From positions 89,326 to 153,325 of the forward strand of contig NZ_JAJJWH010000008.1 of NCBI RefSeq assembly GCF_020907245.1: 64,000 nucleotides of DNA, in the 5' to 3' direction. Within the stretch, counting starts at the first letter, position 1. Each line of letters begins with the position of its first letter. The translations under genes and the position numbers were made by a program. The stretch is from Pontibacter harenae (GTDB lineage: Bacteria; Bacteroidota; Bacteroidia; Cytophagales; Hymenobacteraceae). This document shows positions 35,082-43,938 of the stretch, in pieces. The notes below the pieces were generated by a model that saw only the letters and a program-made list of their open reading frames with translations, ran no database searches and was not told the DNA's origin.

Positions 35082-36338
35082 ATGACCGTTTCAAAAATGG
35101 CTCAAAACCTGATCGGCTCCGAAATTATTCGCATAGCCGGTGAGGTAAATACAATGATAGCACGTGGGGAGCAAATATGTAATCTCACCATCGGCGATTT
35201 TGATCCAGCTATATTTCCAATACCTGAAGCTTTAAAAGATAGTATCACGGAAGCCTACCAGCAGGGGCATACGAATTACCCGCCTGCAAACGGAGTGGCA
35301 GCACTCAGAAAAGCTGTAGTTACTTTCATACAGGAACGCCAGGGCTTGCAGTACCCTGAGAATGATATTCTGGTGGCTGGCGGTTCTCGTCCGTTAATCT
35401 ATGCCACGTACCTGGCTATAGTTGATCCAGGCGATAAAGTAGTTTTCCCGACACCGTCGTGGAACAATAACCACTATTGCTACCTTTCTGGTGCTACTTC
35501 GGTTATGGTGGAAACGAGCCCTGCAAACAACTTTATGCCGACTGCAGCTGACCTGAAGCCACACTTAAAAGGAGCTACGATGCTGGCGCTGTGCTCGCCA
35601 TTGAACCCTACAGGTACCATGTTCTCTAAAAAAGACCTGGAAGAAATTTGTGACCTGGTACTAGAGGAAAACAGAACACGTGCAACAGGCGAGAAACCAC
35701 TTTATCTGTTATACGACCAAATTTACTGGATGCTCACATTTGAGGGAGCTCAACATTTCGATCCTGTAAGCCTTCGACCAGAACTGCGCGATTATGTAGT
35801 GTACATCGATGGTACTTCTAAATGCTTTGCGGCCACAGGTGTGCGAGTAGGCTATGCCTTCGGACCAACTACAGTTATAGACAAAATGAAATCTATACTT
35901 AACCATGTGGGTGCTTGGGCGCCAAAGGCAGAGCAAATGGCAACAGCCAAATTTTTAGGACAGGAAGAGGAAGTAGGGAGCTTCTTGGCGAGCTTCAAAG
36001 GCAAGGTGCAGCAAAGCTTGAACGTGTTGTACAACGGATTTCAAGAGTTAAAAACAGAGGGTCACAACGTAGATGCTATAGAGCCAATGGGTGCCATCTA
36101 TCTTTCCGCAAGACTGGACTTAGCTGGCAAAAAAACACCAAACGGCGAAGTACTGCAGTCGAGCAAGGATATTACTTTTTACCTGCTTTCGGAAGCTAAG
36201 CTGGCGGTGGTACCGTTCTCTGCCTTCGGCTCTAGCCATGACCTGAACTGGTTTAGGCTATCAGTAGGCGGGGCTTCTGTAGAGGCTATACAGGCTTCTG
36301 TGGACAGATTGCGAGAAGCGCTGCAAAAGCTACAGTAG
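35082..36338 (+). CDS. PLP-dependent aminotransferase, class I/II
   Basis: 418 residues from the ATG at 35082; nine codons upstream are also open but overlap the promoter box. Motifs: NLTIGDFDPAIFPIPEAL, SPLNPTGTMFSKKDLE and DGTSKCFAATGVRVGYAFGP with the PLP Lys in TSK. It resembles aspartate/aromatic-type aminotransferases of subgroup I-gamma. The substrate cannot be told. The protein is cytoplasmic. The Lrp-family regulator gene is convergent downstream, and an amino-acid-responsive link between them is possible but unproven. Confidence 0.9.
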   Translation: MTVSKMAQNLIGSEIIRIAGEVNTMIARGEQICNLTIGDFDPAIFPIPEALKDSITEAYQQGHTNYPPANGVAALRKAVVTFIQERQGLQYPENDILVAGGSRPLIYATYLAIVDPGDKVVFPTPSWNNNHYCYLSGATSVMVETSPANNFMPTAADLKPHLKGATMLALCSPLNPTGTMFSKKDLEEICDLVLEENRTRATGEKPLYLLYDQIYWMLTFEGAQHFDPVSLRPELRDYVVYIDGTSKCFAATGVRVGYAFGPTTVIDKMKSILNHVGAWAPKAEQMATAKFLGQEEEVGSFLASFKGKVQQSLNVLYNGFQELKTEGHNVDAIEPMGAIYLSARLDLAGKKTPNGEVLQSSKDITFYLLSEAKLAVVPFSAFGSSHDLNWFRLSVGGASVEAIQASVDRLREALQKLQ

Positions 36339-36402
36339 AATCTTGAAATATCTTCTCTTAGAGAGAAGGTTAATTTAGCCACCAATGGCTTTACTTAAAA
36401 CA

Positions 36403-36436
36403 AGAATCCCCTTCAGCTGCTGCTGAAGGGGATTCT
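36403..36436. terminator. Bidirectional hairpin between convergent genes
   Basis: AGAATCCCCTTCAGC (36403-36417) with GCTGAAGGGGATTCT (36422-36436), 4-base loop, between the aminotransferase and lrp-type genes. Short T-tracts on both sides. Confidence 0.7.
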
Positions 36437-36439
36437 CGT

Positions 36440-36898
36440 TTATTCTATTGTTATCTGTCTGGATATACTTTCTTCGAGTGAGATCAAGGTTTCGGTGCGC
36501 TGCACACCCTCAATTTCCTGTATCTTTTCGTTGAGTACTTGGCGCAGGTGCTTGGTATCACGGCAAACCAGCTTTACAAACATGCTGTAGGAGCCTGTTG
36601 TGTAGTGCAGCTCTACAATCTCTGGTATCTTCTGCATCTGTGTTACTGTATCTTTATACTCAGATCCTTTTTCAAGGTATACCCCAATAAAGGCGCATAC
36701 ATCGAAGCCCACGGCAGAAGGGTTAACTAATAACTGAGCTCCTTTTACTACTCCCATTTCTGTTAGCTTTTTCATGCGCACATGAATGGTACCACCAGAA
36801 ACATTTAGTTCTTTGGCAATGTCAGTATAAGCACGAGTTACATCCTCCATCAGGAGTTTTAAAATCTCTTTATCAAGTTTGTCGATTTCATAATTCAT
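36440..36898 (-). CDS. Lrp/AsnC family transcriptional regulator
   Basis: 152 residues. N-terminal winged helix (LDKEILKLLMEDVTRAYTDI, then VSGGTIHVRMKKLTEMGVV) and the C-terminal RAM/Lrp ligand domain (AFIGVYLEKGSEYKDTVTQM, YDMFVKLVCRD-like). Such regulators bind amino acids and control amino-acid metabolism. The target operator is not known. It shares a terminator region with the convergent aminotransferase gene, and the upstream 378 bases carry AT-rich palindromic stretches such as TATAAATAT (36949) and ATATTTATA (36976), which may be an autoregulatory site. Distance to the next minus-strand gene (lutB) suggests a separate transcript. Confidence 0.93.
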   Translation of the reverse strand: MNYEIDKLDKEILKLLMEDVTRAYTDIAKELNVSGGTIHVRMKKLTEMGVVKGAQLLVNPSAVGFDVCAFIGVYLEKGSEYKDTVTQMQKIPEIVELHYTTGSYSMFVKLVCRDTKHLRQVLNEKIQEIEGVQRTETLISLEESISRQITIE

Positions 36899-37276
36899 AA
36901 GATGCCTTTGTTAAATGTTTAATGTTAGACTTTGTGCGTTGCTATGTTTATAAATATGACGCAAAAATATTAAAAATATTTATAGATGCTAAATACATTC
37001 CTGTCCTTTTTACAGTTTATTTAGTGCAAAAAACAGATATAATAGTATTAATATATAAAATTCTATGTTTTACCATAGATCTTGGTCTTTTTTAAGTGCG
37101 TTAGCATACTATTAGCACCCCACTGCACCATATTACTTTCTTAACTGTAAATCTTGAAATGAAGTTTAAGTGTTTTTCAGCATGAAGCGCGTCAAACAGT
37201 AACGGGCAGTTAGTGTAACTGGGTTTTGAAAGGCTGTAACAGCAAAAAGCCTGCGTTGAGGCAGGCTTTTTTGCTG
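36899..37276. other. AT-rich region upstream of the lrp-type gene
   Basis: 378 bases, strongly AT-rich around 36940-37090, with TATAAATAT/ATATTTATA inverted repeats and an AAATATT-rich stretch. It should hold the promoter of the lrp gene. The lutB terminator lies at its far end. No gene seen. Confidence 0.5.
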
Positions 37277-37280
37277 TTAC
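37236..37280 (-). terminator. Long intrinsic terminator overlapping the lutB stop
   Basis: GTAACAGCAAAAAGCCTGC (37236-37254) pairs with GCAGGCTTTTTTGCTGTTAC (37261-37280), nearly perfect, and covers the lutB stop codon. Confidence 0.85.
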
Positions 37281-38647
37281 TTTCGTTCTTTCCACATCTG
37301 GTTAAATGTCTTTTTAGGGAACACCAGTGGTTCCCGGCGCTTGTTCCAGGTGTCTTTCAGCGCATGTTTCAGCACAAGTGTTTTCAGGTTAGCGGGAGCC
37401 AGGTTCATCAACGTGCGGCTCTTCATAGCCTTTAGCCACACTTTAAAGGCTGTCTTTTCTGGCTTATCGGCCATGCCTTGCTCTACGCTTTGCTTCCGGT
37501 TTAGCAGCAGCAGGTTGTGTATGTTAATTTTGACAGGGCACACAGAGGTACAGGCACCACACAGAGAACTTGCAAAACTCAGGTGCTTATGCTCGCTCAT
37601 GCCGTTGTAGTGCGGTGTAATAACAGAGCCGATTGGGCCGCTATACGTGGTTTCGTAGGTGTGGCCGCCAATATTTTTATAGACGGGACACACGTTCAAG
37701 CAGGCACCGCATCGGATGCAGTTCAACGCTTCCCGTTTCTCAGGCAGTGCCAGCAGGTCAGTACGGCCGTTATCTAGCAGAACCACATACATCTCGTCTG
37801 GACCGTCTTTTTCCTGTGGTTGTCTGGGGCCGCTTAGTATGGTGTTATATACCGTTACATTTTGCCCAGTGCCGCTGGTACTCAACAGCGGCCAGAATAA
37901 ATCCAAGTCCGTCACCGAAGGTATCATCTTTTCGATGCCAACTATAGCGATGTGCGTTTTAGGAAATGTAGTAGAAAGGCGGGCGTTTCCTTCGTTTTCT
38001 GTAATGGCTATACCGCCAATGTCGGCAATAAGGTAATTGCCTCCCGTAATACCTACATCTGCCGATGTATATTTATCGCGTAGTAGATTTCGGGCCGTTA
38101 AAACTAGCTCTTCGGCATTGTCGGTAGGGGCAATGTTTAGTTTACGCACAAATAGGTCGGCAATATCTTTTTTAGACATGTGCATGGCAGGCGTTACAAT
38201 ATGGTAAGGCCGTTGCTCCGCCAGCTGTACAATATACTCGCCTAAATCAGTTTCTACAGTATCAATGCCATTTTTCTCGAGGTAGTTGTTCAGGTGAATT
38301 TCCTCGGTTGTCATCGATTTAGACTTCACAACAGAGCGGGCGCGCTTACGTTTCATAATCTCGCCTATCTCTTTCAGTGCCTCTGCCGCATCACGTGCCC
38401 AGATTACTTTACCGCCTCTTGCCGTAAAGTTAGATTCGAACTCCATCAAATACTTATCTAAGTTATTGATGGTATTGGATTTTATAAAAGACGCGCGTTC
38501 ACGAGCCAGTTCATGGTCGGTGTATTGGGTAAGGCCACTTTGCACGGCAGTATTATACTTGCCGATGTTAAATTTTATGGTGGCACGGTGCCCTTGATCA
38601 AATGCTTTTGTTTCTGCATCCAGCAGAAACTGCTTCAGTTTACTCAT
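37277..38647 (-). CDS. lutB: LutB/LldF-type lactate-oxidation iron-sulfur protein
   Basis: 456 residues from the ATG at 38647 (MSKLKQFLLDAETKAFDQG). The LUD/DUF162 domain has SKSMTTEEIHLNNYLEKNGI and TPAMHMSKKDIADLFVRKL. Two 4Fe-4S motifs, CIRCGACLNVCPVYK and CGACTSVCPVKI, follow, as in LutB of the LutABC L-lactate oxidation complex that feeds electrons to the respiratory chain. lutA and lutC are absent from both flanks, which is unusual, since they normally form an operon. They may be elsewhere in the genome. The long terminator overlaps its stop codon. Confidence 0.88.
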   Translation of the reverse strand: MSKLKQFLLDAETKAFDQGHRATIKFNIGKYNTAVQSGLTQYTDHELARERASFIKSNTINNLDKYLMEFESNFTARGGKVIWARDAAEALKEIGEIMKRKRARSVVKSKSMTTEEIHLNNYLEKNGIDTVETDLGEYIVQLAEQRPYHIVTPAMHMSKKDIADLFVRKLNIAPTDNAEELVLTARNLLRDKYTSADVGITGGNYLIADIGGIAITENEGNARLSTTFPKTHIAIVGIEKMIPSVTDLDLFWPLLSTSGTGQNVTVYNTILSGPRQPQEKDGPDEMYVVLLDNGRTDLLALPEKREALNCIRCGACLNVCPVYKNIGGHTYETTYSGPIGSVITPHYNGMSEHKHLSFASSLCGACTSVCPVKINIHNLLLLNRKQSVEQGMADKPEKTAFKVWLKAMKSRTLMNLAPANLKTLVLKHALKDTWNKRREPLVFPKKTFNQMWKERK

Positions 38648-38710
38648 ACTGTATTCTCCCCTTCGGTTTTCATTCAAAAGCTAATCAGCAGGTAATTCTT
38701 CTAAAAAAAG

Positions 38711-38740
38711 AAAAACACCCTATAAAGTTAGGGTGTTTTT
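38711..38740. terminator. Bidirectional intrinsic terminator
   Basis: AAAAACACCCTA (38711-38722) and TAGGGTGTTTTT (38729-38740), loop 6 bases, with T-tracts on both strands. It lies between the M28 peptidase gene and lutB, both minus strand, so it probably ends the peptidase transcript. Confidence 0.8.
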
Positions 38741-38823
38741 CTGAAAGAACTATATGAGTTCCAAATTACTAGTTCCGAGTTTGGTTTTTAACTCAACCCT
38801 AATTCGGTACTTGGAACTCAGAA

Positions 38824-40482
38824 CTATTTTTTATTGCTATCTACTACGATGCGATTTTCGCGGTTTGCCAGTTCCCAGGTTACGTGGAACGCTAGCCTTG
38901 CCACTTTCTCGGCACTTTCGAAGATGATTTTATCTACTTCGTCAGAAGGTTGGTGGTAGTCGTCGTGTACACCGTTAAAGTAAAACACAATCGGAATACC
39001 ATGCTTGGCAAAGTTGTAGTGGTCAGAGCGATAGTAGAAGCGGTTCGGATCGTTTTCGTCGTTGAAAGTATAGTCCAGGTTCAGGTGCACATACTTTTCG
39101 TTTACCTCACGGTTAATCTGGTCAAGCTCCGAAGACAGTTTATCAGCACCGATTACATAAATATAGTTGCTATCGTTGGTTTTTTCGTGCTCGTAGTCCA
39201 TGCGGCCGATCATGTCGATGTTTACGTCGGCAACCGTGTTCTCCAGCGGGAAGATCGGGTTCTCAGAATAGTACTCAGAACCAAGCAGGCCTTTTTCCTC
39301 GCCAGTTACCGTCATGAACAAAACGCTGCGGCGTGGGCCGAAACCATCTTTCTTAGCCTGGGCAAAAGCCTCTGCCAGTTCTATAACAGCTACAGTTCCA
39401 GAGCCATCATCGTTGGCACCGTTAAAAATTTTATCGTCTTCCAAGCTCTCATCCATACCTACGTGGTCGTAATGCGCTGTTACCACCACCACTTCGTCTT
39501 TCTTGTCTGAGCCTTCAATAAAGCCTAAAACGTTTTCAGTAGCAAGCGGTGTGCTTACGCGCTCGGTCTTGATTTTTACATCTTTAGCAGCTGTAAAAGT
39601 GGAAGCTACTGGCTTATTTGCTGATGCTACCTGGCTGCCATAGCCAATTAGTTCCTCTGGCGTAGTGCCTAGCAAAGAAGCGCCAGCTACTGGCGATACA
39701 AACATGGGTGCAGCAGATGACTGGGCACCTGCATTGCTTTTCAGACCGATGGAAGGACGTGAAGCATAAGCTTTGTAGCGTTGTGTCAGGCTGTTGAATT
39801 CGCTGTTGTTGGTGCCTGTAACTATAAGCACCGCCTTGGCTCCACGCTTCGTGGCGGCATTGCGTTTGGTGCGATAATCGTTGCCCCAATCAGATGCTTT
39901 AGTGGTGCCGCTTAGTAAAAAGTTGCCGTTATTGCCCTTTGGCTCTCCTGCCAACACTACCACTACCTTACCATTTACGTCTAAGTTGTTGTAGTCAGAA
40001 TAGTTATCGGTATCTATACCATAACCTGCGAACACCACATCCACGACCTGCTCCGTTTGGAACGGTGAGCTGCCCAGCACGAAGAAGTCCTGCATCATCA
40101 GGTATTTTTCTTTGCCTACCGTAATGTAGCCATCGCCCCATTGCGTCTGCTCCAGGTCGAAAGACTGGTAGTAAGGGTTCGCGCTGTTATTGGTTACAGG
40201 GCCAGTCAGTCCGTATTGTTTAAACTCGTTAGAGATATAGGCAGCCGCCATTTTCTGACCTTTCTTGCCTGTGTCACGGCCTTCATACTCATCAGAAGCC
40301 AAGATGTGCAGGTGCTTCGAGAGGTCGGCTGCCGTTACAGTGCTGGCATACTTTGGCGCAGCCTCTTGTAGCTTAACTACATCCGTGGTAGGAGCAGAAG
40401 CCGAGGGCGTGTTGGAGGATGATGCGCAGCCTGACGTTAAAGCCGCAACCAGCGCATATACATACAAGTGGTTATATTTCAT
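38824..40482 (-). CDS. M28 family metallopeptidase with PA domain, lipoprotein
   Basis: 552 residues. Lipobox TSGC follows a short hydrophobic signal (Cys ~19). A protease-associated (PA) domain lies around 130-270 (VFAGYGIDTDNYSDYNNLDV...). The M28 zinc core is visible: VVVTAHYDHVGMDE, GANDDGSGTVAVIELAEAF, TVTGEEKGLLGSEYYSE, VNIDMIGRMD and the last zinc His in YFNGVHDDYHQPSDE. These enzymes are aminopeptidases with two zinc ions, here acting on peptides at the cell surface or in the periplasm. Downstream lies an inverted repeat TGAGTTCCAA/TTGGAACTCA (38755-38820). It is the next gene downstream of ispF in the minus-strand direction, 27 bases away, so co-transcription is possible. Confidence 0.92.
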   Translation of the reverse strand: MKYNHLYVYALVAALTSGCASSSNTPSASAPTTDVVKLQEAAPKYASTVTAADLSKHLHILASDEYEGRDTGKKGQKMAAAYISNEFKQYGLTGPVTNNSANPYYQSFDLEQTQWGDGYITVGKEKYLMMQDFFVLGSSPFQTEQVVDVVFAGYGIDTDNYSDYNNLDVNGKVVVVLAGEPKGNNGNFLLSGTTKASDWGNDYRTKRNAATKRGAKAVLIVTGTNNSEFNSLTQRYKAYASRPSIGLKSNAGAQSSAAPMFVSPVAGASLLGTTPEELIGYGSQVASANKPVASTFTAAKDVKIKTERVSTPLATENVLGFIEGSDKKDEVVVVTAHYDHVGMDESLEDDKIFNGANDDGSGTVAVIELAEAFAQAKKDGFGPRRSVLFMTVTGEEKGLLGSEYYSENPIFPLENTVADVNIDMIGRMDYEHEKTNDSNYIYVIGADKLSSELDQINREVNEKYVHLNLDYTFNDENDPNRFYYRSDHYNFAKHGIPIVFYFNGVHDDYHQPSDEVDKIIFESAEKVARLAFHVTWELANRENRIVVDSNKK

Positions 40483-40509
40483 AATTTGCTTAAGATAGAT
40501 TAGATAGTA

Positions 40510-40995
40510 TTATTGTTTTTGAATAAGTACAGTTGCAAAAGCCGCTACGCCTTCTTTCTTGCCTACAAAGCCTAAATGTTCGGTAGTGGTGGCCTTAATT
40601 GAAATATCGTCCTCGGGTATGCCCATTACTTCGGCCAGGCACTTCTTCATGTCTGGGATGTGCGGGTTAACTTTTGGTTCCTGTAGGCATACGGTAGAAT
40701 CAATGTTTCCGATTTCATAGCCTTCCTGCGCTAAAAGTTGCACTACTTCTTTCAGTAGTATTTTACTGTCGATGCCTTTGTACTTAGGATCTTTGTCTGA
40801 GAAGTGATAGCCGATGTCACGCATATTGGCGGCACCCAGCAGGGCATCGCAAATCACGTGGATGAGCACATCGGCATCGGAATGGCCTAACGCCCCGTGT
40901 CTGTGTGGTATTTTAATGCCGCCCAGCCAGAAATCAAGCCCTTCCTTCAGTTGGTGCACATCGTAGCCGAAGCCCGTTCTTATTTTAAGTTTCAT
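40510..40995 (-). CDS. ispF: 2-C-methyl-D-erythritol 2,4-cyclodiphosphate synthase
   Basis: 161 residues, normal length. It has GFGYDVHQ (metal Asp and His), GHSDADVLIHVICDALLGAA with the second metal His, and TTEHLGFVGKKEGVAAFATV at the end. The enzyme makes the cyclic diphosphate of the MEP isoprenoid pathway in the cytoplasm. Other MEP genes are not in the window. Only 27 bases separate it from the M28 peptidase gene downstream on the same strand; the pairing has no obvious biochemical meaning. Confidence 0.97.
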   Translation of the reverse strand: MKLKIRTGFGYDVHQLKEGLDFWLGGIKIPHRHGALGHSDADVLIHVICDALLGAANMRDIGYHFSDKDPKYKGIDSKILLKEVVQLLAQEGYEIGNIDSTVCLQEPKVNPHIPDMKKCLAEVMGIPEDDISIKATTTEHLGFVGKKEGVAAFATVLIQKQ

Positions 40996-41309
40996 AGTTG
41001 CTTTAAAGGTAATCCTAATGCCTCTGCCTGCGAGGCAGGAGTATAAAAAGTAAAAGTAGCTTAAAATGTGCTAAGAGAGTAGGGGGAATAGCAGTTTTTG
41101 TGAGTATAGCTACCTTAAACATAACGCTGAACGTTTTACAGGAATTACGCTAAGTACGGCATAGTGCTTTTGGCCTATCTACCTGTAATCAACAAATCAA
41201 CCCTATTCATTCTGAAAGTCGAGTATGGTATGTAGAAGCAAAAAAGCCAGCCACCTTTCGGCAGCTGGCTTTATAAATTGGAATGTATATATGTAAAAGC
41301 GCCTTGGGC
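40996..41309. other. Intergenic region between the OYE relic and ispF
   Basis: About 314 bases between ispF (minus) and the OYE relic. It holds a CTGCCT/AGGCAG hairpin near 41025-41045 and a terminator (41243-41272) for the oxidoreductase cluster. No protein-coding frame I trust. Confidence 0.5.
41243..41272 (-). terminator. Intrinsic terminator after the OYE cluster
   Basis: AAAGCCAGC (41243-41251) with GCTGGCTTT (41264-41272), 12-base loop. Lies downstream of the OYE gene and its relic on the minus strand. Confidence 0.7.
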
Positions 41310-41366
41310 TTAGGCCTTTGCTTCCGCTAGGGAAGTATAATCGATATAGCCCTCGGCACTAGAAGA
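41310..41366 (-). pseudogene. Relic of a second OYE-type reductase C-terminus
   Basis: Just after the intact OYE stop, the minus strand again reads SSAEGYIDYTSLAEAKA and stop. The intact gene ends GFTDYPLLAEVQK, and the two share the pattern G(F/Y)xDYxxLAE. It therefore looks like the last ~17 codons of a lost tandem paralog. There is no start or upstream homology here, so only the tail remains. Confidence 0.55.
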
Positions 41367-41380
41367 TTAAGGTTTGATAC

Positions 41381-42481
41381 TTACTTCTGCACCTCTGCTA
41401 GCAAAGGATAATCTGTAAAGCCTTTTGGCCCATTGGCATAGAACGTGTCGCGGTCAGCTGGCTGTAACTCAGCTCCCTGCTCAAAACGGATCGGTAAATC
41501 AGGATTTGAGATGAACGGTACGCCAAAGGCCACCATATCGGCATCGCCTTCTTCAATCACTTTGTTGCCCGTTTCCTGTGTAAAGCCTTTGTTGATGATC
41601 AGGTTGCCTTTGTATATCGGGCGGTAGCGCTTGGCTATGTTCGGCTCGGCATGAGGCACACTTGTTACATCAGAGAACGGCTCCGACAAATGCAGGTAAG
41701 CAAGGTTATACTCATTCAACTTGTTTATGATGTAGTCGAACGTCGGTATCGTTTCTTCATCCACTGTAATACCAAACAAGTTGTGCATGCTTGGGTTTAA
41801 GCGTGCACCTACACGCTCAATCGGCATCACCTCTTTCACAGCATCCAGCACCTCGAAAAGTATACGGGCACGATTTTCTTTAGAGCCGCCATACTCGTCG
41901 GTACGGGTGTTTGAGCAGTTCACGAAAAACTGGTGGAACAGGTATCCGTTAGAGGAGTGAATCTCCACACCGTCAAAACCTGCCTCCATAGCGTTTTTGG
42001 CTCCATTTTTAAAGTCCTGCACAATCTGCTTAATCTCTTCTACGGTAAGAGCACGCGGTGTAACGGTAGGTGTAAAACCGTTCTCTGTAAACACCTGGTC
42101 GTTTGGATTGATGGCAGAAGGAGCAACAGGAAATTCACCGTTATGAAAATCGGGGTGCGAAATGCGGCCTACGTGCCACAGCTGCGCAAATATTTTTCCG
42201 CCTTTATCGTGCACAGCTTTGGTTACTTTTTTCCAGCCTTCTACCTGTGCTTCTGAGTGAATACCTGGGATGTTGATATATCCAACACCTTGTGTAGAAA
42301 CTGGCGTACCCTCTGAGATAATCAGTCCTGCACTGGCACGTTGCTCATAGTAAGTAGCAATCAGGTCGGTAGGAGCTTTCTCTGGATTATTAGCGCGTGT
42401 ACGCGTCATCGGAGCCATCACCACGCGGTTCTTCAGCTCCAGATCGTGTAATTTTATAGGTTTTAAAAGTGCCTGAGACAT
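41381..42481 (-). CDS. Old Yellow Enzyme family alkene reductase
   Basis: 366 residues. FMN-binding (alpha/beta)8 barrel motifs: LELKNRVVMAPMTRTRAN at the start, the FMN contact SEGTPVSTQGVGYINIPGIH, the active-site pair in GVEIHSSNGYLFHQFFVNCSN (His/Asn) and YGGSKENRARIL. OYE enzymes use NADPH to reduce activated C=C bonds in quinones, enals and nitro compounds, detoxifying electrophiles in the cytoplasm. It is the last gene of a minus-strand run marR-akr-OYE (98 bases after the AKR gene), which supports a common electrophile-stress role. Confidence 0.94.
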   Translation of the reverse strand: MSQALLKPIKLHDLELKNRVVMAPMTRTRANNPEKAPTDLIATYYEQRASAGLIISEGTPVSTQGVGYINIPGIHSEAQVEGWKKVTKAVHDKGGKIFAQLWHVGRISHPDFHNGEFPVAPSAINPNDQVFTENGFTPTVTPRALTVEEIKQIVQDFKNGAKNAMEAGFDGVEIHSSNGYLFHQFFVNCSNTRTDEYGGSKENRARILFEVLDAVKEVMPIERVGARLNPSMHNLFGITVDEETIPTFDYIINKLNEYNLAYLHLSEPFSDVTSVPHAEPNIAKRYRPIYKGNLIINKGFTQETGNKVIEEGDADMVAFGVPFISNPDLPIRFEQGAELQPADRDTFYANGPKGFTDYPLLAEVQK

Positions 42482-42578
42482 CTTTGTTAAGTTTAAGAGT
42501 TAGAGATTTAGAAAGTTAGAAAGTGAATATTTCTAAATTCAATCAATCATTCGGTTATTCCGTTATTCAGAATTGGCT

Positions 42579-43397
42579 CTAGTCCCACTGAGGGGCGAAG
42601 CCAGGGTTTACTACGCGCAGGTTTTGCTCGCGCAGTTGGTTTATCTGGGCTACTTCTTCTGGCGTTAGCTCAAAATCGAATATATCAATGTTGGCCTGCA
42701 TGTTTTTCTCTTTGGATGATCTTGGAATAGCCAGTACGTTCTCCTGCTGGATCAGCCAATTAAGCGCCACCTGAATTTCATTCTTACCATACTTCTCACC
42801 TATAGCTTTCAGTGTTTCATTGCCGATAATTTCACCTTGAGCAATGGGGCTATAAGCGGTAAGCGTGATATCTTTCGAACGCAGGTAGTCGTACAGTTTG
42901 CTCTGGTCCAGCAGCGGGTGGTATTCTACCTGGTTGGTAATGAGGTTAGCACCTGTGGCTAAAGCCTGCTCTACCAATTTTATAGGATGGTTGCTCACGC
43001 CAATATGCTTAGTATAGCCTTTCTCCTGTGCCTTTATCAGTTCGCCAATGTATTCTTCCAGCGGCACATCGGCGTTAGGCCAGTGTATCAGCAGCAGATC
43101 TACATAGTCGGTATCTAGCTTTTTCAGGCTTTGCTCTACCGATGGCAGAAAGCTTTGCTTGCCCAGGTTAGAAGGAAGTACTTTGGTGGTCAGAAACACC
43201 TTGTCGCGGCTAACGCCTGATGCTTTGATGCCTTTCCCTACGGCCTCTTCGTTCTGGTACATTTGTGCCGTATCTATATGAAGGTAGCCTGCGTTGATGG
43301 CAGCTTCCACCATGTGTGTCGCCTCAGATGGATTGAGTTGGAAAGTTCCAAAGCCTAAGGCGGGGATGGTAGCGCCTTTTATAGTTATGTTTTTCAT
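42579..43397 (-). CDS. Aldo/keto reductase
   Basis: 272 residues, usual AKR length. The NADPH-dependent tetrad Asp-Tyr-Lys-His is visible: DTAQMYQNEEAVGKGI (Asp, Tyr), VFLTTKVLPSNLG (Lys), LLLIHWPN (His). IPRSSKEKNMQANIDIFDF is the cofactor-binding loop. It resembles 2,5-diketo-D-gluconate reductases and related aldehyde reductases. It reduces aldehydes or ketones with NADPH in the cytoplasm. An ATTTGTGTATACAAAT operator-like palindrome sits directly upstream (43425-43440), matching one upstream of marR. Confidence 0.94.
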   Translation of the reverse strand: MKNITIKGATIPALGFGTFQLNPSEATHMVEAAINAGYLHIDTAQMYQNEEAVGKGIKASGVSRDKVFLTTKVLPSNLGKQSFLPSVEQSLKKLDTDYVDLLLIHWPNADVPLEEYIGELIKAQEKGYTKHIGVSNHPIKLVEQALATGANLITNQVEYHPLLDQSKLYDYLRSKDITLTAYSPIAQGEIIGNETLKAIGEKYGKNEIQVALNWLIQQENVLAIPRSSKEKNMQANIDIFDFELTPEEVAQINQLREQNLRVVNPGFAPQWD

Positions 43398-43424
43398 TCG
43401 TTTCTATTTAAATGCTAGTACATT

Positions 43425-43440
43425 ATTTGTGTATACAAAT
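43425..43440. promoter_or_regulatory. MarR operator-like site before the AKR gene
   Basis: ATTTGTGTATACAAAT, a near-perfect 16-bp palindrome 28 bases before the AKR start. It differs from the site at 43939 at only one position, so both probably bind the adjacent MarR protein. Confidence 0.65.
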
Positions 43441-43456
43441 ATTATGTTAAATTTTT

Positions 43457-43906
43457 TTAACCTCTCAGTTTATCAAGTAGGTTGCTTAGCAGAACTGCTT
43501 CGTCGTTGCTAAGGTTATGGAAGCGGGCATAAAGCCTCGGAAACTCATCATCTACCTGCTCTAGTTTCTTTACACCTTTTTCTGTTAATTTAACATCAAT
43601 CATACGACGATTTTCTGCACAAATATCACGGGTAACATAGCCTTTTTCAATGAGTTTATCGATCAGGCGCGTTACATTAGAGTTGCGATCTACCATACGG
43701 CTTTGAATATCGCCGAAACAAACAGGCTTTGGGTGCTGCCCGCGCAGTATGCCCAGCACATTGTGCTGTTGCAGCGTAAGGCCCAGTTCCTTGTAAAAAG
43801 GCATAGCCTGCTGGTTCATCCAGTTGTTAGTAAACAACAGGTTCACGAACAGACGACGGTAATCATCTCCAAAATCCTTTTGCTTTATTTCGTCTTCTAT
43901 GCGCAT
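43457..43906 (-). CDS. MarR family transcriptional regulator
   Basis: 149 residues. Winged helix typical of MarR: LTLQQHNVLGILRG, DRNSNVTRLIDKLIEKGYV and the wing RDICAENRRMIDVKLTEKG. Cysteines at PKPVC and DICAE could sense oxidants or electrophiles, as in the YodB/OhrR groups, but this is inference. It sits upstream of the AKR and OYE genes on the same strand. The perfect palindrome ATTTGTATATACAAAT at 43939-43954 lies 33 bases before its start, and a near-identical site precedes the AKR gene; self-repression and repression of the AKR gene is the natural model. Confidence 0.92.
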   Translation of the reverse strand: MRIEDEIKQKDFGDDYRRLFVNLLFTNNWMNQQAMPFYKELGLTLQQHNVLGILRGQHPKPVCFGDIQSRMVDRNSNVTRLIDKLIEKGYVTRDICAENRRMIDVKLTEKGVKKLEQVDDEFPRLYARFHNLSNDEAVLLSNLLDKLRG

Positions 43907-43938
43907 ACTCTAAATTGTGGTGCAAAATTAAAGTTGTT

